A DNA stretch of 64,000 bases, taken from contig CBDCWW010000012.1 in NCBI GenBank assembly GCA_965223585.1, positions 1-64,000 on the forward strand, in the 5' to 3' direction. Below are positions 26,651 through 36,900 of the stretch, piece after piece (the stretch's first letter is position 1; every line of letters begins with the position of its first letter). The notes beneath the pieces were generated by a model. That model searched no databases. It saw nothing but the letters and a program-made list of their open reading frames with translations, and was not told the DNA's origin. The stretch comes from CBDCVN01 sp965223585. Lineage in GTDB: Bacteria > Deinococcota > Deinococci > Deinococcales > Trueperaceae. Made by a program: the position numbers and the translations under genes.

Positions 26651-27433
26651 ATTGTTTTAAAAACAGGTATAGGTTTACATACTGGCACAATCTGCAAGGT
26701 GTATTTGCATCTTGTAGAAGGGGAGGTGAATTTTTATTCTACTGGAAAGTATATTCCTGCCAACCTTGAATCTGTTGTTAGCAGCAAGCGTAGGGTAATT
26801 TTAGGACAGGGGAACGAGCATATTGCTACAGTTGAACACTTGCTAGCAGCGCTTTATATAACTGGTTGGTGGCGTAATTTAGTTATTGAAGTCAAAGGGG
26901 GAGAAGTTCCTATCTTAGACGGTTCGGCTGAACCTTGGCTCGAGCTTATAGCAAACCTAGGCACACCACCGCCAAAGCCTAAAACTTACCAGCTTTCAAA
27001 AAGTACTAACTTCCGCTGGCAAAAAAGCTTTATTCAATTAGATCCTTCAGAACAAAATAGTCTTTGTGTTTCTATAGATTACCCTCATCCTGCTATTAAT
27101 TCACAAAATTGGTGTGGTAAGCCTACACAGTATTCAGAATTGCTTAGAGCACGCACTTTTGGGTTCGCTGATGAATTAAAAACGCTTCACCAACAAGGCT
27201 TAGCTTTAGGGAAAAAACATGATAACTGCTTGGTCTTTGACAATAAAAATCCTCTGATGCCTTTGCGGTTTATAAATGAACCTGCTCGCCATAAAGCCCT
27301 AGACGCCCTAGGAGACATGTTTTTGTTAGGAAAACCTCATCAAGGGAAACTGAGCATTCACAGAGGTTCACACACTGCTCATATTGCATTTCTAAAAAAG
27401 ATCAAACAAGAGGATCAAAGTTTCTGTGAGTAA
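26651..27433 (+). CDS. lpxC: LpxC-like UDP-3-O-acyl-N-acetylglucosamine deacetylase without a standard start codon
   Basis: A zinc enzyme that commits UDP-GlcNAc derivatives to lipid A synthesis. Family motifs are clear: TGIGLHTG at the N-terminus, ATVEHLLAAL (zinc His), VPILDGSAEPW, RARTFGF, and RHKALDALGDMFLLG with the second zinc His and Asp. About 260 residues, somewhat shorter than usual (about 300). The conserved TGIGLHTG lies before the first standard start (GTG 26699), and in this frame no ATG, GTG or TTG exists back to a TAA at 26615. I place the start at ATT 26651; a mutated start or coupling to the gene ending at 26646 are alternatives. Lipid A genes are unusual if the organism is a Deinococcota relative. 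Confidence 0.8.
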   Translation: MVLKTGIGLHTGTICKVYLHLVEGEVNFYSTGKYIPANLESVVSSKRRVILGQGNEHIATVEHLLAALYITGWWRNLVIEVKGGEVPILDGSAEPWLELIANLGTPPPKPKTYQLSKSTNFRWQKSFIQLDPSEQNSLCVSIDYPHPAINSQNWCGKPTQYSELLRARTFGFADELKTLHQQGLALGKKHDNCLVFDNKNPLMPLRFINEPARHKALDALGDMFLLGKPHQGKLSIHRGSHTAHIAFLKKIKQEDQSFCE

Positions 27434-27461
27434 GAGTGATTAGTGCCTATAGTCAAAATCC

Positions 27462-27494
27462 AGTAGTCAGCATAGCAAATCCCTACTGACTACT
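27462..27494. repeat. AGTAGTCAG / CTGACTACT inverted repeat between convergent genes
   Basis: A perfect 9-bp inverted repeat with a 15-nt loop, surrounded by further GTAGT/CTACT and CTACTGG units. It lies between the 3' ends of lpxC and the M23 gene and could terminate both. The AGTCAGTAGTCAG type of sequence also occurs at 59640-59680. Confidence 0.35.
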
Positions 27495-27546
27495 AGTACT
27501 AGCTACTGGATTCTAGCTACTCTTTAAATTCTAGGTATTTAGATGC

Positions 27547-28626
27547 TTAGTTTCCTAAATAGTCTAGAGGGTTTACTGCATAACCGTTAACTCGTAACTC
27601 AAAGTGTAAGTGAGGTCCTGTGGATATACCTGTACTACCTACTAAACCAAGTTGTTCGCCTTGTCTAACACGTTGAGATTGACTCACAAGGATTTGGCTC
27701 ATGTGAGCATAACGAGTTTGAGTGCCATCATCATGATTTACATAAATAGCATAGCCATAACCACCTAACCAACCTGCTTTTGCTACTACACCACCTTTAG
27801 TTGCAAGTATAGGAGTACCTGTAGCAGCGGCAATGTCTATGCCAGCATGGAAATTACTGCCATTTATAACAAGGTCTCTTCTACCAAAGTAAGAAGTGAG
27901 ACGACCACGTATGTTTAGGGGCCAAGCATAAGATTGTTGTTTGCTTTCAATTTGCCTATAGCTTGCTAGTAGGCTAGGGGCTTTTTGTAAGAGCCTCAGT
28001 TGCTGAGTCTGTAGCATCTCACGTCTACTTTGGCCAGTACTTACTGAACTTCCTTGGGGGGCAACGCTTGCACTTAGGACCATAGGGATAAATATTTTTC
28101 TCCCTTGCAACACCTTTGTATCTTCTATGTCATTAGATTTGGCTAACTCACTTGGTGCTAAATTATATCTTAAAGAAAGGCTTAATAAGCTTTCATTTGT
28201 TTGCAAGGTAACAATTCTACCAGTGCGGGGTGGTATTCGCAGAAATGCTCCTTGTACAGGATTACCCACAAGCTCAGGATTTGCACTGCGTAAAGTTTCC
28301 TCATTTAAATTGTATCGTCTAGAAAGGCTAAATAAACTCTCGCCTTGGTTTACTACATGCACCTTAAAGCTATTAGGATATCCAGCAAGGACAGCAGCAT
28401 TTTCTACAATACTTGCCCCTCCTGTTTCAACTGGTAAGTAAAGTTGTTGTCCTACACTGATAGTTGTACTTTGTAAACTATTGAGATGCTGCAGTTCAGC
28501 TATTGTAGTACCATAACCAACAGCAATTTCCCATAGTGTGTCTCCACTTTTAACTGTATGAGTAGAATAATTTTGTCCCCAAGCAAAGGATACGCTAAAA
28601 AATAAAATAATTAGTAAATGTAACAT
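27547..28626 (-). CDS. LysM-M23 murein endopeptidase (NlpD/EnvC-like)
   Basis: A 359-residue exported cell-wall protein. A signal peptide (LLIILFFSVSFAWGQ) is followed by three LysM domains (about 20-63, 88-130, 133-178: HTVKSGDTLWEIA, HVVNQGESLFSLS, TLQTNESLLSLS) and, after a basic linker, a peptidase M23 domain (about 250-357). The zinc ligands are present: NFHAGIDIA (His and Asp) and GPHLHFELRVNG (HxH). It should cleave peptidoglycan cross-links or activate an amidase during growth or division, and the intact ligand set argues for activity. It converges with lpxC; rho lies upstream on the same strand. Confidence 0.9.
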   Translation of the reverse strand: MLHLLIILFFSVSFAWGQNYSTHTVKSGDTLWEIAVGYGTTIAELQHLNSLQSTTISVGQQLYLPVETGGASIVENAAVLAGYPNSFKVHVVNQGESLFSLSRRYNLNEETLRSANPELVGNPVQGAFLRIPPRTGRIVTLQTNESLLSLSLRYNLAPSELAKSNDIEDTKVLQGRKIFIPMVLSASVAPQGSSVSTGQSRREMLQTQQLRLLQKAPSLLASYRQIESKQQSYAWPLNIRGRLTSYFGRRDLVINGSNFHAGIDIAAATGTPILATKGGVVAKAGWLGGYGYAIYVNHDDGTQTRYAHMSQILVSQSQRVRQGEQLGLVGSTGISTGPHLHFELRVNGYAVNPLDYLGN

Positions 28627-28724
28627 TTAGAATTGAATTCTACTCAAGATTTCCCTTGTTTGCAGCGATAATTTTCCTGTTTTAAAGATCTAGGTATGAA
28701 TTTGTGAATTTTTTATGGGAGTCA

Positions 28725-30254
28725 TTACCCTCCACTTAATGAACTTAAAAACGCCTCATTACTTTTAGTACGGCTTAAGCGGGAGAGAAGCATTTCCATA
28801 GCTTCTGAAGGGTCCATCTCGCTAATAACCTTTCTAAGCAACCACATTTTAGCTAAGGTTTCCTCGTCCAGAAGTAAATCCTCACGTCTAGTACCAGATT
28901 TAAGTATGTCTATAGCAGGGAAAATTCTCTTTTCTTCTAAACGACGACTTAAGTGCAATTCCATGTTACCTGTACCCTTAAACTCTTCAAAAATTACATC
29001 GTCCATGCGTGAACCCGTTTCAACAAGTGCTGTGGCAAGTATACTTAAAGATCCACCACCACGAATATTACGAGCAGCACCTAAAAAGCGCTTTGGCCAG
29101 TGCAAAGCACTTGAGTCCAATCCTCCAGAAAGTGTACGCCCTGTTGGTGGGGTAACTAGGTTGTTAGCTCGAGCCAAGCGTGTTATAGAATCTAGCAAAA
29201 TCATTACATGGCCACCATCTTCTACAATTCGCCTCGAGCGTTCATGGACAAACTCAGCTACACGAATGTGGTTTGTAGGTGGCTCATCAAAAGTGCTAGC
29301 TACCACCTCTACACCTGAAACCGACTCTCTAAAATCTGTTACCTCTTCTGGGCGCTCATCCACTAAAAGTACGATGACTTTTATATCTGACTCATTTGTT
29401 ATAACTGCATTAGCTACAGCCTTTAGTAAGGTAGTTTTACCCGCCTTAGGAGGGGCAACAATGAGTCCACGCTGGCCACGACCGATAGGAGCAAGTAGAT
29501 CTATAACTCGAGCTGAAATTTCTTTTTGAGTTGTCTCGAGCTTTATGTGCTGCTCTGGAAAGGTAGGAACAAGGTCATCAAAACGGGGGCGCAATGAGGC
29601 TTTTTGAGGATCTATGCCATTAACAGACTCTACTCTAATAAGGGTGCCATAACGCTCGTTCTCACGGGGGTGTCTGGTCTTGCCCATAATTTGGTCGCCT
29701 GTGCGTAGTTTAAATTGCTTTATTAAGCCTGCTGAAACGATGACTGAACGAGTTTTATCTTGAAAAAGTGACTCTTGTAAAAAACCATAGCCATCACTAG
29801 AAATTTCTAGATAACCCTTAACTAGCTTCAAACCTTCACTTTCAGCTATACGAGCTAGGATTGCCTCTGCTAGGTCAGCCTTTTCCATTTCACGATAATC
29901 ATCTAGGCCAACCTCTTTAGCCAATAATTGAAGCTCAGGTAATATTTTTTCTTGTAGCTCTTTAAAACTAATACTTGACTTGCGACTACTACGTGAACGT
30001 CTGAAAGAACGCTTAGAGCTACTTTTTGAGTTTGTTTTAGTAGATTTATTTGTATCAGATTCTTTAGAGTCTTTGGCTTCTAGTTTCTCATCAGATTGTG
30101 TATCTTCTTGAGCCTCTTTTTCTTCTTCTTGGGCTTGATCACTGCTTTCGGTTTCATCCAAGGTATCCTCATTATTGTGAGTTTCTTCTTTACTAGATTT
30201 CTTACGTGTGCGTTTCGTTGTACGCTTTGACTTTGATTCAGTACTGACAGCCAT
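28725..30254 (-). CDS. rho: Rho transcription termination factor
   Basis: Hexameric RNA-dependent ATPase that ends transcription. The first about 100 residues are a charged insertion (Glu/Asp/Ser/Lys-rich, then an Arg/Ser patch), typical of Rho in several phyla. The Rho N-terminal helical domain follows (LPELQLLAKEVGLDDYREMEKADL), then the OB-fold RNA site (GYLEISSDGYGFLQ), then the motor domain with Walker A APPKAGKTT (about 268-276), Walker B VMILLDSITRLARANN, and the C-terminal GGSLSILATALVETGSRMDDVIFEEFKGTGN. 509 residues. AAGGAG stands at proper distance before ATG 30254. Confidence 0.95.
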   Translation of the reverse strand: MAVSTESKSKRTTKRTRKKSSKEETHNNEDTLDETESSDQAQEEEKEAQEDTQSDEKLEAKDSKESDTNKSTKTNSKSSSKRSFRRSRSSRKSSISFKELQEKILPELQLLAKEVGLDDYREMEKADLAEAILARIAESEGLKLVKGYLEISSDGYGFLQESLFQDKTRSVIVSAGLIKQFKLRTGDQIMGKTRHPRENERYGTLIRVESVNGIDPQKASLRPRFDDLVPTFPEQHIKLETTQKEISARVIDLLAPIGRGQRGLIVAPPKAGKTTLLKAVANAVITNESDIKVIVLLVDERPEEVTDFRESVSGVEVVASTFDEPPTNHIRVAEFVHERSRRIVEDGGHVMILLDSITRLARANNLVTPPTGRTLSGGLDSSALHWPKRFLGAARNIRGGGSLSILATALVETGSRMDDVIFEEFKGTGNMELHLSRRLEEKRIFPAIDILKSGTRREDLLLDEETLAKMWLLRKVISEMDPSEAMEMLLSRLSRTKSNEAFLSSLSGG

Positions 30255-30870
30255 TTATTCTCCTTAATTTTATAAATTGCTTATTTGAACACCACTGCAA
30301 AATGTTTATCCTAATTAGTAAGGCTCCTAAATTGTCAAAATTGGTTAGACTCAAACACCTAATTTATTTGGATAATTAAACTATCCTCTAAAGGTACGCC
30401 TAGAGTTAGTTGGCAAAAACATCATTGATTTAGCAAATAGGTAAGGCAAAAAACTCACACTTAGTTTTGCTATGTTTTAGGGTGTTTTATTGCCTAAAAA
30501 CATAAAGTACAAAATATGTTTTAAGTAAGAGCACAGCAGTCTTATTGGGCAAGGCTTAATTCTATTAGCTATAACAACTGCTGCTATTAGGCTTTAGTAT
30601 ATGCAGGTTTGCTTAAAAATGTAAAGCCTGTTTAATAAAGAGATCTTACAATAAGGGTAATATTGACAGTGAGGAACTGTTAACATTTAGTAAGCAGATC
30701 TTAAATCATGATTTGATGAGTGTTTGTGTGCAATGTAATACATATGCTGGCTACTATACTCAACTTCAAATGGAAATTCACAAGTATTTATACATAGCTG
30801 CTTAAAAGCTGATAAATTTACTTCATGATTTGTCAGCCTATCCTTTTAAACAACAGCATCTAGATAGTCC
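30255..30870. other. Long intergenic region, no gene recognised
   Basis: About 620 bp between rho and the giant lipoprotein gene, both on the minus strand. It holds the rho promoter and ribosome binding site. It is AT-rich with many stops in all frames. I found no tRNA, rRNA or repeat array. Confidence 0.35.
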
Positions 30871-30890
30871 CCCCAAATACTCTTTAGGGG
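30871..30890 (-). terminator. Hairpin downstream of the giant lipoprotein gene
   Basis: CCCCAAA (30871-30877) pairs with TTTAGGGG (30883-30890) around a 5-nt loop with one bulge, about 30 bp after the stop at 30922. No clear T run follows on the minus strand. Confidence 0.3.
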
Positions 30891-30921
30891 ATTTTATTAC
30901 CTTCTTCTACTAGTTAAATCA

Positions 30922-33900
30922 CTACCTTAGAATAAAAGGTTTAAAGGTGAACTGTTTTACTTGTTCAGCTTGTGAATACACACCCACACCTTTATCTTCA
31001 CCCAAAAGACTTATTTGACCCCATATCCAAGCTGTACCATCATTCTTTATAGCAAGACTATACTCTCCCTCAGCTGAATGTGAATCAGTAATTATATCAC
31101 TGACTCCACTAAGAGGCTGTCCTGAAATATCTAGTACTCTAATAGCATATGGTACCTCACTAATAGAAGTATCACCTATACCTACTTGACCACCATAATT
31201 ACTTCCCCACGCCCAAACTGTACCGTCTTGTGCTAAAGCAAGGCTATGATAGCTACCAGCCACAACCTTTTCTACATTGTTTAGAGGATTGCCTGCCTGA
31301 TCAACAACTTGTACTGCATAGGGCTTAAATCCCCCAGCAGTACCTTCACCCAATTCTCCATCATAGTTACTACCCCAAGCCCATACAGTGCCATCACTTT
31401 TAATTGCCAGTGTATGACGCCAAGCAGCACTAAGGTCAGTAATGCTGGTTAGTGGTTGATTTGAACTGTCCACTACTTGTTGTGCATAGGGACTATACCA
31501 AGTGCTACTTTGATAGCCTAATTGGCCCCTATTGTTATTGCCCCAAGCCCACACAGTACCATCAGTTTTAAGGGCTATGCTGAAAGATGCTCGAGCTAAT
31601 ATACGATCAACATTAGTTAATGGTTGATCTAATGCTTCTAGAGTTTGTACAGGAGTAGATTGATCTACTGTAGTACCATCACCTAATTGACCTGACCCAT
31701 TACTTCCCCAAGCCCATACAGTATCATTTTCCTTAAGAATTAAGTTGTGAGGGGCATAGCCAATGCCACCACCATAACCTATAGCAACATCTATGATTTT
31801 GCTTTCATTTGTTGCAGGAGCTGGTAGTTCTTGGCTTGCCCCTCCAACAGAAAAACGCCATAATTCACCATCTGTCCTTAAAGCTAAGCCTATATTATTC
31901 CAACCTTCAGCATCTATCTTAACAATGCTATCTAGTGGTTGGCTTAAGTCATTAACAACTTGCTTTGGATATGCTTCATTTCCTCCCTCAATCAAATTTC
32001 TTCCCCAAACCCAAAGAGTTTGATCATTCTTAATAGCTGAAGACCAAGCAAATTCAATATTCATATGATCAACTTCTCCAAAAGGTTGTCCTGAAGCAGT
32101 ACTTACTTCAGTAGGAGTAACTAGGAATTTGGTTGTTCCATTGCCCAGCTGGGCGTATCTATTGTCACCCCACATGAGCACAGTGCCATTTGCTCTAATT
32201 AGAGCCGTACTGTAACCTGCTGCTCCTGCCACAATGTCTGTAAGTGGTGTACTACTATCAACATCCAGTAGTCTTGTAGGATGAAGTGTATCTTGAATAA
32301 GAAAGTCACTTATAAAGTATTCATTGGGATTATTACCCCACACCCAAACACTATTATCAGCTTGTATTAGTATACTACGACCATTTCCAGCAGCAAAGGC
32401 TGCTCTTTCTGACTTAAGGTCTAAAGTAATGGCTGAGTTTGTTTCACTAACAACCTGCACTACATGGTAACTACGTGTTGCGGTACCATCACCAAGTTCA
32501 CCATGATCATTAGAACCCCAAGACCACAAGGTACCATTTTCTTTAATTAACAAGTTATGGCTAGAGCCAGCTTGTATGCCTACAACATTTTGTACAGGGT
32601 TACCTGCCTCATCAATGACTTGTACAGGATTAGCTTGGTTAGTAGAATTACCATTACCTAATTTGCCGTCTGTGTTGTTGCCCCAAGCCCATACAAAGCC
32701 GACCTCTTTATTGTTATTTAAATCTGCTTCAACCCGCAAGGCTAAACTATGGCTTTGACCAGCAGCTATAGCCACTACATTATTAATATCAACACCAAGT
32801 GCATCAACAACCTTTTTCGCTACACGCACAGAGGAAGTAGAACTACCTAAAGTTCCATTTCCTAATTTGCCGTATTCATTGCTACCCCAAGCCCAAACAG
32901 TACCATCAGCCTTAAGGGCTAAACTATGGTTAGAACCTGCTGCCACTTGAATCACATTATTTAAGGGCTGTCCCCCGGTTTCAATTACCTGCACTGCACG
33001 GTCACGATCTGTTGTAGTGTTATTACCTAACTGCCCCCGATTATTATAGCCCCAAGCCCAAACAGTACCATCTGCTTTAAGAGCTAGGCTATGACTACTA
33101 CCTGCAGCAATGCTTACAAAACCACTAAGAGAATTACCTGAAGTATCAAGGATTTGTACAGGAGAAACATGAGTATTGCTGCTACCAGCTAAAATTATGT
33201 CATGTCTTAAGTAACCCCAGTTCCAAACAGTGCCATCAACTTTTAAAGCAAGGCTGTTACTACTCCGAGCAGAGACTTGCATTACATTACTAAATGGTGA
33301 ACCTGATGAGTCTAGAACTTCTACAGGATATAATTTTTCTTTAGTAGTACCATCACCTAGTGGACCAAAACGATTACCGCCTAAAGTTGCAACTGTACTA
33401 TCACTTTGGATAAAGAGAGTATGACCTGATCCAGCAGCTAAAGTGGAATTGTCAAATACTTTAATGGGTTGTAATGAAACAGTAGCTTCTAAATCCAGTA
33501 CTTGACTTTCCTGCTCACCTACTGCAGGTAGTGTTACTAGAAGATTCTTAGGAGTGTCATTACCTATTTGATAGCTTAAAGTAACACTTTCTTGTTCATA
33601 GGTACGTTCAGGACAAGTGTACTCACTAGCACTGTTGGTGGTAGTGTCACATATAGTTACTCCCTCTAAAGAAATGTTAACTGGTATGTCTATAAATATT
33701 GTACTAGGATTGTTAGGGTCAATAACCTTTCCAGAGAAGCCAAAAATTCGTTTATTGACACTTAAATCTTTAGTAAGAGTCGCTAGTTCATTAGCTGTAA
33801 GGGGTATAGTAGCAGTAAAGTTATCCTCTAGTGCTGCACTGCCATAAGTGACCTGCAAGCTAAGATTTGCTTCAGTCAAAGAGCTAGGTGTTATGAACGA

Positions 33901-36900
33901 CCACTCATAGTCACCATTAACATCACTACTGGTTTGACCTGTATCATCACCAGTTATCTCAATAGTTGCATTTGCTATAGGATTACTCTGATCGTCAGCG
34001 ATTTTACCATTTATTTGCCCTGTAGTGGCAGTTAGTCCAAGGTCAACTGTGAGTGTGTTTGCTTCACCCACAGCAGGCAAGTCTGCATATGGAATACTAA
34101 CGCTACCACTATCACTACCCCAAGCCCCTGTAGCAACGTAATCTAGTTCTAATGGACTTCCTTCTACAACTTTTTGAGCACAATTGTAGTTACCTGTATT
34201 GTCACTAGTAACATCACAGAAAGTATTGCTACTGTCATTGGTAAAGGTAAAGGTAACTTGGCTATCTGAAATTATTGCACCAGCAGCAAAGGAGCTATGT
34301 AATTGGCCTTGTAAACCAACTTTCCTTTGGTCGAATAGTAAGTCCTGTGTAACTGTATTGAGAGTCTGCGCTGTAAGAGCAATGTCAATATCCTTAGTTT
34401 GAACAAGATCTAAGGAGCCATAGGTTATTTCTAAAGTTGGAGATGCTGTAGTAGTAGTGCTGGTGTAGAGTAGCTGGGGTAAGTTATATTGCCCTTGGGG
34501 ATCGGTCGTTGCTGTTATATTTCTACCTACTACTTTTACTTGGGCATTAGCTAAAGCACTAGCATTATCATCGTATAAAGTACCGCTAAGGTTTAAACCT
34601 GTTATGGGTATCTCTAGTATACTAGCAGCACCATCAATTCTAGTTTCAGTATTGAAGTTACCAGCAGGCACTTGACCTGTTAGTTCATGGCTACCCCAAT
34701 CAGGATGAGTAAGCTGATAGGTAATATCTAAAGCTTCTTCACTAGTAAGGTCAATCTCACAGTGGTAGAAGTTCTGCCCTGCTGGCATATCTATAGTACA
34801 TAGCGTACCACTGTCACTAGCAATAATTAATCGGTAATCGCGAAGAATCTGGTTGGTATCCCATATGGGTACAGCCTTACCATCAAAGACTACTTGACGT
34901 CTATCTAGTGTTATAGGCAAGGTAATAGTAATATTGAGATCTTGCAAGTTATTGGCAGCTACATTAAAAGGTGTGGTTTCTACTGAGGTTTCTACATTGT
35001 TAATAGCATTATTAAAACGAGCTTTATAAGCTAAGTCGCCACTAGTAGTTCCTACAGGCAAGTAAACTAACAATAAAGCTTCTCCTGTAGCTGCTGTATT
35101 ATTTGTAGTAGCAACAGGTTGTTCAATTATGACTTCAGCATTGCCTACAGGCAGGTTGGTATTATCAACTACATTGGCTATTATTTTTAGCATGTTGGGA
35201 TTTATCTCTAGATTATGCTGCAAAAGGTTAACAGTTCCATCGTGTGATTCTTCTAGGTTAAAAGTATTGCTGATAGCTGGGGTAATTAGTTGACTAGATT
35301 GCCTGAATTCATAAGCCACTTCTAGTTGTGGTTGGTAGGCTATGGCAGATTCAGGGCAACTATAAGAACCTAGAGGAGTTAGCTCTGTACTGCAAAGTTC
35401 ATCAGCACTACTACTGTCTTTAATAGTGATAGTTAAACCATCAAGTGGTGCTGTAGGTAGTGTTTGATTATCTACTCCCCCACTGAAAGTTACTAGGCTG
35501 TATTCAGGGTCTGCTTCTATACTTAGGTTAAAGTCTTTAGTTATGTTGGTTACTTCGCCTGTGATTGCTGTGTAGTTTTGGATTACTGTTATATTTTCTG
35601 AGTCTAGTATTTGATGGTGGGAAAGACTATAGATTAGGCTACCATTTAGATTACTATCAGAAACACCTTTGAAAACACTATATCTACCTTGAGCATCAGT
35701 TTTTATCCCTGCTGCTGGGAATGGTCCACTAATACCTAAATCTGCGTTAGCAACAGGGTTGCCTAAAACATCTAGAACTTGTCCTTGTAGATTTAAAGTA
35801 GCAGGGTTAAGTTCAAATTGGTTTACGTTGTAAGTGCTAATTTCACCTAATGGAGGAATATCGCTACTGGTTATATTTAGTTCCATTGAGGTCATAGGGC
35901 CATAGCCATCTATTGAGGCTGTGGCTGTGAAGGGTAAGTCATCAACTAATGTGACTGTACAGGTGAAATTACCTCCTATGCCTGTATTTCTAGTACATTG
36001 ATCACGTAGAATCTCGCCTTGGGCTAGTATAGTCACTTCTACTCCGGGTATGCCTTCACCATTAACTAGGGCATTTACTACTCTTCCCTCAAATTTTATC
36101 CTACGATCTACAAATACTGGTCTTTCAACATCTAAAGGAGTGCTAGCAGTTTCTGTTTCTGCTGGTGCTGTGCTTTGGGCTATAGTATTGTCTCCTGTTA
36201 GGGCTACATCTAGGATGCAGGCTTCTAGTATTACAGGGTCGGTTATTCCTGTTGCCAAGCAGATAGTTTCTGCTGCTTGTCTTTCGCTAGCGCTTAAGTC
36301 TTCTACCTCTATAGGTCTATCTGGGTAGCTTCTATCTGTAAAGGTCTCTGTATCTTCTCCTAGTAGGTAATCAAACAAAGATTCTTCTTGAGTTATACGC
36401 CAGCTTTCTCCATAAACATTGTACAAGTCATCAAATTCTATTGGTTGAGTTATTACAGTACCGTCTCTGGTAGTTATATCGTCATTTTGTTGGTTGTTAT
36501 AGTTGCCTAGCAAACCTATAATGTTATTTTGATAAGTACTTGGTACTAGGGCTTTATAGATATTTAGGTGAGTGTTTAATAGGCTTACTTCTACTTGTGG
36601 GTAGTCACTATCTACTGGTGGCCACACTATGTTGTATACATCTGCTCCATGTATTCCTACGCTTTGGTCATAGGTTACTCTACCGCCACTGGGCAAGTCA
36701 TGGCTTTCACCATCATTGATTGTTACTGGGTTTCCTTCTATCCATAGAGGTACTGCTTCACCGTGATAGACTGCTACTCTATCTCCTGCTACTTGCATTG
36801 CTATTGCTTTATATACCGAGAAAGGATCATCCGAGTTTGGAAGTGGGCTTTGTCTTACTTGTACTCTCATGTACTCATCTTCAGTTTCAAACAGTATGAA

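Noticed and set aside
28906..29529. Long plus-strand frame (207 codons) opposite rho
   Set aside because: It lies wholly inside rho on the other strand, has no ribosome binding site or family likeness, and follows rho codon constraints; it is a shadow frame.
30255..30870. Possible tRNA or small RNA in the gap after rho
   Set aside because: No cloverleaf, no conserved T-loop GTTCRA sequence and no promoter-terminator pair could be found by eye.
30922..33450. Repetitive 3' part of the giant gene considered as a tandem DNA repeat
   Set aside because: The repetition is at protein level (RCC1 repeats of about 50-60 residues) with diverged DNA, so it is domain repetition rather than a DNA satellite or CRISPR array.
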